A stretch of DNA of 25,586 nt from JBCDBL01 sp039183635. GTDB lineage: Bacteria; Pseudomonadota; Alphaproteobacteria; Caulobacterales; Parvularculaceae. Within the stretch, counting starts at the first letter, position 1, and each line of letters opens with the position of its first letter. The notes under the pieces are model-generated. The model was not told where the DNA came from. It saw only the letters and a program-made list of their open reading frames with translations, and ran no database searches. The stretch is from NCBI GenBank assembly GCA_039183635.1, contig JBCDBL010000059.1, forward strand, positions 1 to 25,586. Reading direction: 5' to 3'. A program made the translations under genes and the position numbers. Of the stretch, positions 7,247-14,632 are shown one piece after another.

Positions 7247-8527
7247 TCACGAGGTAAGAGCGGCTTTTTGCATCTCGCCGCCGCGCAGGTAGGTCTCGCC
7301 AAGGGCCTCGGCGTCCCGGGCGATCTGCGGCGCGCCGAACACATGGCCCTGGGCGTAGTCCACATGGAGATCGAGTATCTCCACCACCTCGCCCTCGCTC
7401 TCCAGTTTCTCGGCGATAAGGTCCATGCCGTAGCGGTTGAGCAGCTCCTTGAAATCCTCTGCGCGTATGTCCGGGGCGGCGTCAAAGGCGAAGGCCTCCT
7501 GGTCCTCAGGGACGTCGCCTGGATTTAAAGAGCGCAGTAAAACGGCGCTTGAGACTTTCACAAAGCGGAAATTTTTCTCCCGCATGGCGATCAGATCAAA
7601 ATCCAGGCGGTCGACATGGTCGAGGGAGAACGAAAAGCCAAGCTCCGCCAACTTCGCCAAAGCGTGGGTTTCAACATCGCCGAAGGCTTCGAACGCCGCT
7701 TGCCCGAACTCAAAAATCAAGACACTGCGCAAATCGCGGTTCTGGGTGAGATAGTCGAGAAACTGCGGAAAAAACGTTTGGTCCCGCAAGGTGCGCAGGG
7801 AAATATTACAGAACACGCCGATGCGTTTTTCCTTACGCGCAAAACGCCGTAAGGTCTGCACACTGCGGAACAACAACATACTGTCGATAATCGGCGTCAA
7901 GTTCGCCCGCTCTGCGCTGTCGAGATATTCAGACGGGGCGAGCACGGCGTCGTCCTCATCACGCAGGCGGGAGAACGCTTCGAAATAACGCACTTTGCGC
8001 TGGGGCAGGCTGACCACCGGCTGCAAATAAAGATCGATGCGGTTCTGCTGGATTGCGCCGCGCATTTTGGCGAGGACGGCGGCGTCGTCCCGCGCGGCTA
8101 CAGCGTCATAGCCTGCGCCGCCTGCGGCGATTTCAGCCGCCGCGGCCGCATCCGGGTCTGCAACGGCGTTCAAAATCCGGGCGAGCAGGCTTTCTATCAT
8201 CTTTAACTCAAGCGCGCGCTCCTGCGCCCGGGCGGCGGCGGACACCTCAATGTCGGCGGCGAGCGTTGAAAGACGCTTGCGCGCGACGTCAAGTTCCTCC
8301 GACAAAATGATGTTGGCCCGCCGAAGATCTGCAAACTCATCTTCGACGGCCGCACGCTCGAACGCACGGGCGACGGCCCCATGAATATGGGCGCTCAAGA
8401 ATAAGAATCCCGTCCCTAAAAACCATGCGACCTCAGACGCGCCGCCGGTTTGACGCACGATCAGCCCAAGCACGATGGCGAGCATCGCGTAGGCGGCGGC
8501 GATAAGGCAATGCGTCAGGGCGGGCAT
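7247..8527 (-). CDS. Membrane-anchored degenerate EAL protein, TipF-like
   Basis: 426 residues. Two N-terminal hydrophobic helices (about 5-25 and 31-50) are followed by a coiled coil rich in Glu/Arg/Leu (about 56-115). An Ala-rich linker leads to an EAL domain (about 155-410). The EAL signature is altered to YFEAFSRLR. The Asn of NISL, the Glu of FEFGQ, the Lys of FVKVS and the Gln of YAQGHVFGAP remain, but the DDFG loop reads DHVDRL, so a Mg-binding acid pair is lost. This points to a c-di-GMP receptor without hydrolysis. The two membrane helices, coiled coil and degenerate EAL match TipF, the Caulobacter protein that positions the polar flagellum. The chemotaxis genes nearby fit a motility role. 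The start ATG opens straight into the first helix. Confidence 0.7.
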   Translation of the reverse strand: MPALTHCLIAAAYAMLAIVLGLIVRQTGGASEVAWFLGTGFLFLSAHIHGAVARAFERAAVEDEFADLRRANIILSEELDVARKRLSTLAADIEVSAAARAQERALELKMIESLLARILNAVADPDAAAAAEIAAGGAGYDAVAARDDAAVLAKMRGAIQQNRIDLYLQPVVSLPQRKVRYFEAFSRLRDEDDAVLAPSEYLDSAERANLTPIIDSMLLFRSVQTLRRFARKEKRIGVFCNISLRTLRDQTFFPQFLDYLTQNRDLRSVLIFEFGQAAFEAFGDVETHALAKLAELGFSFSLDHVDRLDFDLIAMREKNFRFVKVSSAVLLRSLNPGDVPEDQEAFAFDAAPDIRAEDFKELLNRYGMDLIAEKLESEGEVVEILDLHVDYAQGHVFGAPQIARDAEALGETYLRGGEMQKAALTS

Positions 8528-8727
8528 CGAAAAAGTCCAAAACGAACGGAAGCGTTCACTCAGAAGCTAATTCGCGGGCGTTTACAACTCGTTAACCATA
8601 TATGCGTCCAGCGCCTTCCCGGCTTTCGCTTTGCATTTACCATTTTCACCCATAATGCAGGCGGGCGAACCAATAAGACTTTTAAACACTCTCAGCCCGC
8701 GCAATGAAAAAAGTTGAGGCAAAGACT
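8528..8727. promoter_or_regulatory. Divergent promoter region between EAL and chemoreceptor genes
   Basis: These 200 bases separate two divergently transcribed motility-type genes and must carry both promoters. It is AT-richer than the flanking genes. A TTAACC half-site-like sequence lies near 8590-8597, but no second half is at the right spacing for CtrA. I cannot assign -35/-10 boxes with confidence. Confidence 0.4.
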
Positions 8728-10281
8728 ATGACTATGGCGCATTGGTTTTCTAACCTGTTTCAGACAAACCACGAGGATACGACGCGGTCCGCCAACCAAG
8801 CGGGGCGTAGTGAACTGGAATCCATGCTAAGCGCACTGGATAAATCGCAAGCCATCATCCACTTTAAACCGGACGGCGAGATTTTGTGGGCCAATGAAAA
8901 TTTTCTTGGCGCGATGGGCTACCGATTGGATGAAATCGTCGGCCAGCACCATAAAATGTTCGTAGAACCGGAATACGAAAAAAGTCGAGACTATGCTGAT
9001 TTCTGGAAGACCCTTCGTCAGGGCGAGTTTCAGTCCGCCGAATATAAACGTCTCGCCAAGGGGGGCAAAGAAATCTGGATTCAGGCTTCTTACAACCCAA
9101 TTTTGGACGGCGCCGGCAACGTCGTGAAAGTCGTGAAGTTTGCGACAGACATTACAGCGCAAAAGATGCAGGCCGCCGATTATCGCGGCCAAATCGACGC
9201 GATCAACAAATCCCAGGCCGTCATTACGTTCGAACTGGACGGAACCATTCTTGACGCCAATGAAAACTTCCTGGCCACCGTGGGCTACAGCCTGGACGAA
9301 ATCAAAGGCCAGCACCATTCAAAGTTCGTAGAGACGGACTATGGGCGCAGCGCCGAGTACAAAGAGTTCTGGAAAAGCCTTGCCCGCGGCGAATATCAAG
9401 CCGCCGAATACAAGCGTATTGGCAAAGGCGGTAAAGAAATCTGGATTCAGGCCTCTTACAACCCGATCTTCGATCCCAGCGGCAACCCCGTCAAAGTCGT
9501 GAAATACGCAACGAACATCACCGATCAGGTTTTGACGCGGCAAGAAAGCGAGCGGGTCGGCAAGTTGGTGGATTCCAATCTTGAAAAGATTCTGGTCGCT
9601 GTGGGCGACGCCAACACCCAGACCAACTCTGCGACGCAGGCGTCCAACAACACCATGGAAACCGTTCATTCCATTGTAACGGCTGCAGAGCAATTCGAAG
9701 CAGCGGCGAATGAAATTGCGAGCAATATGGAAAACTCTCGCATGGAAGTGTCGAAAGCCATGGACGAGACAGAATCCGCTGATCGGTCAACGTCACAATT
9801 GTCAAATGCGGCCGGCGCCATGAACTCTATTGTCGAGGTTATTCAAAACATCGCTGGGCAAATCAACCTGCTCGCCCTTAATGCAACGATTGAATCGGCG
9901 CGTGCGGGCGACGCCGGCAAGGGGTTCGCCGTTGTCGCATCAGAGGTGAAGTCTCTTGCAAACCAGGTGGCGAGCGCCACAGATCAGATTTCTACAGAAA
10001 TCAGCGGCATGCAGAGCGTGGCTGGGGATGTTGTTGAGCGTTTGAACAGTATTAAATCAGCTGTTGAGACGGTTGAATCCAGCGTCACCGGCGTCGCCGC
10101 CGCCATTGAAGAACAATCCGTGACCACTCGCGATATTACATCGAATTTGCAACAGGCCGCCCAAGCCGTTGGCGAGGTCAACACCAATCTTGATTCGTTA
10201 AGCTGTGCGGTAGACAACGCCAACACCTACGCTCAGGAAGGCACGGACCTTTATCGCGAATTGCAACAACAGGTCGCATAA
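8728..10281 (+). CDS. Soluble methyl-accepting chemotaxis protein with two PAS domains
   Basis: The protein has 517 residues from this ATG, chosen because GAGG at 8716-8719 lies eight bases upstream; the ATG at 8704 has no ribosome site. There are no membrane helices, so it should sense an intracellular signal. Two PAS domains (about residues 37-145 and 159-267) are tandem copies offset by 122 residues. Both contain SQA(V/I)I, ANENFLxxxGYxLDEIxGQHH, AEYKR and GGKEIWIQASYNPI. A short MCP signalling domain follows, with hairpin tip QNIAGQINLLALNATIESARAGDAGKGFAVVASEVKSLA, which contacts CheA/CheW. No CheR-tethering pentapeptide is seen at the end. The architecture is like BdlA/Aer-type PAS-MCP proteins. 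Ligand (heme, FAD or none) cannot be read from the sequence. Confidence 0.9.
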   Translation: MTMAHWFSNLFQTNHEDTTRSANQAGRSELESMLSALDKSQAIIHFKPDGEILWANENFLGAMGYRLDEIVGQHHKMFVEPEYEKSRDYADFWKTLRQGEFQSAEYKRLAKGGKEIWIQASYNPILDGAGNVVKVVKFATDITAQKMQAADYRGQIDAINKSQAVITFELDGTILDANENFLATVGYSLDEIKGQHHSKFVETDYGRSAEYKEFWKSLARGEYQAAEYKRIGKGGKEIWIQASYNPIFDPSGNPVKVVKYATNITDQVLTRQESERVGKLVDSNLEKILVAVGDANTQTNSATQASNNTMETVHSIVTAAEQFEAAANEIASNMENSRMEVSKAMDETESADRSTSQLSNAAGAMNSIVEVIQNIAGQINLLALNATIESARAGDAGKGFAVVASEVKSLANQVASATDQISTEISGMQSVAGDVVERLNSIKSAVETVESSVTGVAAAIEEQSVTTRDITSNLQQAAQAVGEVNTNLDSLSCAVDNANTYAQEGTDLYRELQQQVA

Positions 10282-10290
10282 TCCGAACCT

Positions 10291-10986
10291 TTAGGGCGAT
10301 GGGGGAGCGCCGTGCGTTTCCATCGTCCGATAAAAATCGGCCAGCATCTTGCCTTTTTCAGGGCGGAATGCTGCGCCGACTGACAGCGCGCCTATACGAT
10401 CTATACGAAACATTCGAAAATCGTTTCGCAAATCGCACCACGCGATCAGGGTCCAAACCTTCCCCCAAAACCACAGACCGAGGGGGCGCACCGCCCGATC
10501 CGTTGTTACGCTTTTCACATCGCGATAGGACAAAACGATCCGGCGCCGCGCCTCCACAGCTTTTTCTATCTCATCAATCAAATCACGCACGGTATCCGTC
10601 ATCTCATAGGCCATGGCGTGGATTTCAATGTCCGCTGCGCGGCGGCGCTCCGCCTCCGGCAGAACGGATTCGATTTTTACAACCGCCTCTTCGGCGGCGC
10701 GCGCCATCGCCGCCCCGCCCCAAGCGCGGATCAATCGCGCCCCAGCCACAAGGGCTACGATTTCATCGCGCGTGAACATCAAAGGCGGCAACTCATAGCC
10801 GTCGCGCATGAGGTATCCGACCCCCGCCGCCCCGTCGATGGGAACGCCTGTGGATTGCAGATCCGCAATGTCGCGATAAATCGTGCGTTCGGAGACCTCC
10901 AAACGTTCGGACAGCTGGGCCGCTGTGACGAGCCGACCGCCCCTCAAATACTGGACGATTTGAAACAGGCGGTCGGCGCGGCGCAC
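10291..10986 (-). CDS. YafY-family HTH/WYL transcriptional regulator
   Basis: Starting at a GTG (VRRADRLFQIVQYLRGG) it is 231 residues. The N-terminal winged helix reads VTAAQLSERLEVSERTIYRDIADLQSTGVPI (about residues 19-48). It is followed by the GVGYLMRDGYELPPLMFT linker that is diagnostic of YafY proteins. The C-terminal WYL domain includes RPLGLWFWGKVWTLIAWCDLRNDFRMFRIDRI (about 165-196). The start is inferred from the conserved MRRADRLFQ beginning of the family. The GTG lies one base after the stop of the VOC gene, and AAGG a few bases earlier would serve as ribosome site. The pair is therefore translationally coupled. YafY regulators usually repress themselves and neighbours; the effector is unknown. 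Confidence 0.88.
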   Translation of the reverse strand: MRRADRLFQIVQYLRGGRLVTAAQLSERLEVSERTIYRDIADLQSTGVPIDGAAGVGYLMRDGYELPPLMFTRDEIVALVAGARLIRAWGGAAMARAAEEAVVKIESVLPEAERRRAADIEIHAMAYEMTDTVRDLIDEIEKAVEARRRIVLSYRDVKSVTTDRAVRPLGLWFWGKVWTLIAWCDLRNDFRMFRIDRIGALSVGAAFRPEKGKMLADFYRTMETHGAPPSP

Positions 10987-10987
10987 C

Positions 10988-11371
10988 TTACGCCGCCTTC
11001 GGCTCAAACAGTCCGATGGAGTTGCCGTCAAGATCAAGGCAATAGGCGAACCGGCCAGGAGGTATTTCAATAGGGTCCGACAAAACCTTTCCGCCTGCGT
11101 CCCAAACGCGCTTGATCGTTTCGTCCAAAGCGTCTGGACACATCAAATGAATGCTCGGCCCCGCGCCGTTCTCAGCCGGTTTTCCAGGGTAAATATGGCC
11201 GGACACGCCCATGGGGCTGTTCGCGGTCGGGAAGACGCCCATAGGATTGGGACCTGTGTTTTCAATTTTCAGCTCGGTCTTGAATACTGTATTATAAAAT
11301 ATCGTAGAACGGTCTAAATCCGTCACCGGAATCTCGATCCATACAGCGAAATGTTCTGGCTTGAATGTCAT
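10988..11371 (-). CDS. VOC (glyoxalase/bleomycin resistance) family protein
   Basis: A 127-residue protein with the paired beta-alpha-beta-beta-beta modules of the vicinal-oxygen-chelate fold. The first module runs from HFAVWIEIPVTDLDRSTIFY to the GVSGHIY strand, and the second from PSIHLMCPDALDETIKRVWDAGG to FAYCLDLDGNSIGLFEPKAA. The final GRFAYCLDLDGNSIGLFE is the usual last strand of the PhnB/YdeN-like VOC group. Substrate and metal dependence are not evident. AGGAGA just before the ATG supports the start. It is the first gene of a two-gene operon with the WYL regulator, a common pairing in which the regulator controls the enzyme. Confidence 0.85.
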   Translation of the reverse strand: MTFKPEHFAVWIEIPVTDLDRSTIFYNTVFKTELKIENTGPNPMGVFPTANSPMGVSGHIYPGKPAENGAGPSIHLMCPDALDETIKRVWDAGGKVLSDPIEIPPGRFAYCLDLDGNSIGLFEPKAA

Positions 11372-11423
11372 AGGGCTTCTCCTGACTGAATGCGCGGTGG
11401 AACGCCCCTTCTATCGCACGCCC

Positions 11424-11447
11424 CTCCTGACAGCCTTCTGTCAGGAG
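11424..11447. promoter_or_regulatory. Perfect 10-bp inverted repeat, candidate operator
   Basis: Arms CTCCTGACAG and CTGTCAGGAG surround a 4-base spacer (CCTT). It lies 53-76 bases upstream of the VOC start codon, where a promoter operator is expected, and has no T run for termination. The likeliest binder is the YafY/WYL regulator encoded in the same operon; this is inference. Confidence 0.55.
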
Positions 11448-11463
11448 ACCGCAAACGCAGCGT

Positions 11464-11502
11464 AAAAAAACGCGCCCCAAAGCGAAAGCTTCAGAGCGCG
11501 TT
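11464..11502 (-). terminator. Intrinsic terminator of the OmpA-family gene
   Basis: Arms AACGCGC (11469-11475) and GCGCGTT (11496-11502) form the base of a stem with a GAAA-loop top and a few mismatches. On the minus strand the stem is followed by seven T residues (the A run at 11464-11470). It lies 24 bases past the OmpA-like stop codon. The plus strand also has TTTTT after it. Confidence 0.8.
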
Positions 11503-11525
11503 GTTTTTAATAATTTTGAGGCGTG

Positions 11526-12188
11526 TCAGGCGCCGCTCGGCGCGATTGTGATTTCCACGCGGCGGTTTTGCTGACGACCAAAGTCCGTTGAATTGTCCGC
11601 AATAGGGCGAGATTCACCGAACCCATAGGTGCGGACCCGCGCCGCGTTCACATCGTTGGAGATGAGGAAATTGGCCACAGCTCCGGCGCGTTTTTCCGAC
11701 AATTGCTGGTTATAGGAATCGGAGCCCGTACTGTCGGTATGACCGGCGACGTTGAGGCTTGTCTGATTGAACTCTTTCAACACAAGGGCGACAGACTCAA
11801 GCGTGTCGTAAAACGCGTTAGAGATTGTGAACTGGTCGGTTGCAAAGGTCACATTTGACGGCATGTTCAAGACAATGTCATTACCGACCCGCGTGACAGA
11901 GACGCCGGAGCCTTGGAGTTTAGCTCGAAGCTTCGCCTCCTGGCGATCCTGGTAAGCGCCGATGCCGCCGCCTACAGCGGCGCCGGCCGCTGCGCCAATG
12001 GCGGCGTTTTTCAACGCCTGCTCGCCGCTATTTGTATTGGTGAGCGCGCCGCCCACAGCGCCGACGACAGCGCCGATGGTGGCGTTGCGCGCCGTATTGG
12101 AGCGCTTGGCTTCCCCTGTGTAAGGGTCGGTGGTGGTGCAGGCGGCGGCCATGAGACCGGCGGCGGCGATGGCGAGATACTGTTTCAT
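11526..12188 (-). CDS. OmpA-family outer-membrane lipoprotein with glycine zipper
   Basis: 220 residues from MKQYLAIAAAGLMAAAC. The signal peptide ends in a lipobox-like LMAAAC, so the Cys is probably lipidated. Two glycine-zipper segments follow (GAVVGAVGGAL and AAIGAAAGAAVGGGIGAY, about residues 42-83), then a basic helix. The C-terminal OmpA peptidoglycan-binding domain (about 105-218) contains NVAGHTDSTGSDSYNQQLSEKRA and TYGFGESRPIADNSTDFGRQQNRRVEI, including the Asp and Arg that hold diaminopimelate. It likely links the outer membrane to the cell wall, in the manner of YiaD/Pal. GGGAG precedes the ATG. A longer frame back to 12446 would run through the groES promoter and is not used. It is divergent from groES. 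Confidence 0.9.
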   Translation of the reverse strand: MKQYLAIAAAGLMAAACTTTDPYTGEAKRSNTARNATIGAVVGAVGGALTNTNSGEQALKNAAIGAAAGAAVGGGIGAYQDRQEAKLRAKLQGSGVSVTRVGNDIVLNMPSNVTFATDQFTISNAFYDTLESVALVLKEFNQTSLNVAGHTDSTGSDSYNQQLSEKRAGAVANFLISNDVNAARVRTYGFGESRPIADNSTDFGRQQNRRVEITIAPSGA

Positions 12189-12362
12189 AAGTTCGGGCTC
12201 CCCGAGTGAAATGTTGGAAATCCATCCGTTAAACGCTGAAACGTGAACATTCTGTTGGTCGAAACGTTCCAATTTCGCCTTTTTGGCGATCGGATGACAG
12301 CCTCTTATCAGATTCTGGCGAAAAAAGGCCCTTTCCACAGCAAAAAAGCGCCTCACGACTTC

Positions 12363-12391
12363 TTGACACAACGTTGTCACAGCCTTACTTG
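12363..12391 (+). promoter_or_regulatory. Probable sigma-70 type promoter of groESL
   Basis: TTGACA at 12363-12368 is a perfect -35. A weak -10 (TTACTT/TACTTG, 12385-12391) sits 16-17 bases later. Transcription would start near 12398-12400, right at the left edge of the CIRCE operator, as expected for an HrcA-repressed promoter. No clear sigma-32 promoter was identified. Confidence 0.55.
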
Positions 12392-12399
12392 CAAGCGTG

Positions 12400-12426
12400 T
12401 TAGCACTCATATGGATTGAGTGCTGA
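12400..12426. promoter_or_regulatory. CIRCE operator (HrcA binding site)
   Basis: TTAGCACTC, nine bases, then GAGTGCTGA. The consensus is TTAGCACTC-N9-GAGTGCTAA, so only one base differs and the spacing is exact. It lies 66 bases before groES, downstream of the putative promoter. HrcA, itself stabilised by GroEL, is expected to repress groESL here; hrcA is not in the window. Confidence 0.95.
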
Positions 12427-12491
12427 CGCCGCGTCCTCGGGCGCAACTATGAAATGATGCATCAATTTATTCGAAGCAGGAGACGATAGAG

Positions 12492-12776
12492 ATGAGCTTT
12501 CGCCCTCTCCATGACCGCGTCCTCGTACGCCGGATCGAAGAAGACGAAAAGACCGCTGGCGGGATCATCATCCCCGACACGGCGAAAGAAAAACCGCAAG
12601 AAGGCGAAGTTGTCGCCGTCGGCGAAGGCGCCCGGGACGATAGCGGCGCGCGGATCGCATTGGACGTATCCGCCGGCGACAAAATTTTGTTCGGCAAATG
12701 GTCCGGCACGGAAGTCAAACTCGACGGCGAAGAGCTGTTGATCATGAAAGAAAGCGACATTCTCGGCATTCTCTAG
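12492..12776 (+). CDS. groES: Co-chaperonin GroES
   Basis: The 94-residue protein is full length. FRPLHDRVLVRRIEEDEKTAGGIIIPDTAKEKPQEGEV holds the N-terminal strand and the mobile loop (about residues 16-33), with the GGIIIP motif that docks into GroEL. The remaining VVAVGEGARDDSG (roof hairpin region) and GDKILFGKWSGTEVKLDGEELLIMKESDILGI complete the beta-barrel. It caps the GroEL ring with seven subunits. AGGAGA at 12478-12483 fixes the start. It is first in an operon with groEL, 46 bases apart, under the CIRCE-controlled promoter. Confidence 0.98.
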   Translation: MSFRPLHDRVLVRRIEEDEKTAGGIIIPDTAKEKPQEGEVVAVGEGARDDSGARIALDVSAGDKILFGKWSGTEVKLDGEELLIMKESDILGIL

Positions 12777-12822
12777 ACCGAACGTGTCTGTCTTTTTCAC
12801 TATTATTCAGGAGCACTGATCC

Positions 12823-14472
12823 ATGGCTGCTAAAGAAGTCAAATTCGACGTCGATGCGCGCGAGAAAATGCTGCGCGGCGTCGACATTCTCGCCAACGCT
12901 GTAAAAGTCACTCTCGGCCCGAAAGGCCGCAACGTCGTTATCGACAAGTCCTTCGGCGCCCCGCGCACGACGAAAGACGGCGTCACCGTCGCCAAAGAGA
13001 TCGAGCTTGAAGACAAGTTCGAGAATATGGGCGCTCAAATGGTCCGCGAAGTTGCGTCCAAAACCAATGACGAAGCCGGCGACGGCACGACGACGGCGAC
13101 GGTTCTCGCCCAAGCGATCGTCCGCGAGGGCGCAAAATCCGTCGCCGCCGGCATGAACCCGATGGACCTGAAGCGCGGCGTCGACCTCGCCGTCGGCAAA
13201 GTCATCGGAGACATCAAAGGCCGCTCCAAGAAAATCGCCGCTTCCGGCGAGATCGCCCAGGTCGGCACGATTTCCGCCAATGGCGAGAAAGAAATCGGCG
13301 ACATGATCGCGCAAGCGATGGAAAAAGTCGGCAACGAAGGCGTCATCACGGTTGAAGAAGCCAAGTCTCTCGAAACCGAGCTTGACGTTGTGGAAGGCAT
13401 GCAGTTCGACCGCGGCTACCTGTCCCCGTACTTCATTACGAATGCGGACAAAATGATCGCCGAGCTGGAAGATCCGCTCATTCTTCTCCACGAGAAAAAA
13501 CTTTCCAACCTGCAAGCGATGTTGCCGCTTCTGGAAAGCGTCGTGCAAACGAGCCGTCCGCTCCTCATTATCGCTGAAGACGTTGAAGGCGAAGCCCTCG
13601 CCACGCTCGTCGTCAACAAATTGCGCGGTGGTCTGAAAATCGCAGCGGTTAAAGCGCCGGGCTTTGGTGATCGCCGCAAAGCGATGCTCGAAGACATTGC
13701 GATCCTTACAGGCGGTCAGGTCATCTCCGAAGACCTCGGCATCAAGCTCGAAAATGTCGGCATCGACATGCTCGGCACCGCCAAGCGCATCTCCATCACC
13801 AAAGACGATACGACAATCGTGGACGGTGCTGGCGATAAAGGCGACATCGATGGCCGCACATCTCAAATTCGTGCGCAAATCGAAGAAACGTCCTCCGATT
13901 ACGACCGTGAAAAACTGCAAGAGCGTCTCGCCAAATTGGCCGGCGGCGTTGCTGTGATCAAAGTCGGCGGTGCAACGGAAGTGGAAGTGAAAGAGCGTAA
14001 AGACCGCGTCGACGACGCCTTGAACGCCACGCGCGCAGCCGTGGAAGAAGGCATTGTTCCTGGCGGTGGGACGGCGCTTCTTTACGGTTCGAAAGCCCTT
14101 GAAGGCGTTTCCGGCGAGAACGCCGACCAGGACGCCGGCGTCAACATCGTCCGCAAGGCTTTGGAAGCGCCAATCCGCCAGATCGTTGAAAACGCCGGCG
14201 GCGAAGGCTCCATCATCGTGGGTAAATTGCTCGAGCAAGGCTCCACGACCTTCGGCTTTAATGCTCAGACGGAAGACTATGTCGACCTCATCGAAGCCGG
14301 CATCATCGACCCGGCGAAAGTCGTCCGTACAGCGTTGCAAGACGCAGCCTCCGTTGCAGGCCTCCTCATCACGACGGAAGCCATGATCGCCGAAGCGCCG
14401 AAGAAAGACGCCGGCGGCGCCCCTGCAATGCCGGACATGGGCGGCATGGGCGGTATGGGCGGCATGATGTAA
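12823..14472 (+). CDS. groEL: Chaperonin GroEL
   Basis: A 549-residue protein, the normal length. It shows the equatorial ATP-binding motifs TLGPKGRNVVI (about residues 29-39) and GDGTTTATVLAQ (about 86-97). The apical domain contains YLSPYFITNADKM and DRRKAMLEDIAILTGG. The second equatorial part has the C-terminal VEEGIVPGGGTALL signature, and the tail ends in GGM repeats. It folds non-native proteins together with GroES. AGGAG at 12809-12813 supports the start. It is a single intact copy, terminated by a strong hairpin at 14505. Long open frames on the opposite strand are mirror-codon shadows. Confidence 0.98.
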   Translation: MAAKEVKFDVDAREKMLRGVDILANAVKVTLGPKGRNVVIDKSFGAPRTTKDGVTVAKEIELEDKFENMGAQMVREVASKTNDEAGDGTTTATVLAQAIVREGAKSVAAGMNPMDLKRGVDLAVGKVIGDIKGRSKKIAASGEIAQVGTISANGEKEIGDMIAQAMEKVGNEGVITVEEAKSLETELDVVEGMQFDRGYLSPYFITNADKMIAELEDPLILLHEKKLSNLQAMLPLLESVVQTSRPLLIIAEDVEGEALATLVVNKLRGGLKIAAVKAPGFGDRRKAMLEDIAILTGGQVISEDLGIKLENVGIDMLGTAKRISITKDDTTIVDGAGDKGDIDGRTSQIRAQIEETSSDYDREKLQERLAKLAGGVAVIKVGGATEVEVKERKDRVDDALNATRAAVEEGIVPGGGTALLYGSKALEGVSGENADQDAGVNIVRKALEAPIRQIVENAGGEGSIIVGKLLEQGSTTFGFNAQTEDYVDLIEAGIIDPAKVVRTALQDAASVAGLLITTEAMIAEAPKKDAGGAPAMPDMGGMGGMGGMM

Positions 14473-14504
14473 CGCCCCCTGCACAATAGTGTATAAAACT
14501 TCAT

Positions 14505-14538
14505 AAAGGGCGGCCTTTACAGGCCGCCCTTTTTCTTT
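14505..14538 (+). terminator. Intrinsic terminator of groESL
   Basis: Perfect 12-bp arms AAAGGGCGGCCT (14505-14516) and AGGCCGCCCTTT (14521-14532) with a TTAC loop are followed by a T-rich tail (TTCTTT). It lies 33 bases past the groEL stop. Confidence 0.92.
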
Positions 14539-14632
14539 GCTCTTTTTATGTGATCTTGCGATACATTCTTTATTACGTCAGTATATTGGACAAGGGCGCA
14601 AGTGTTTGGCGTCCGTTGGGGGATGTTTGATC

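Noticed and set aside
12742..14484. 580-codon minus-strand frame opposite groEL
   Set aside because: It is produced by groEL codon bias; there is no ribosome site and no plausible protein family.
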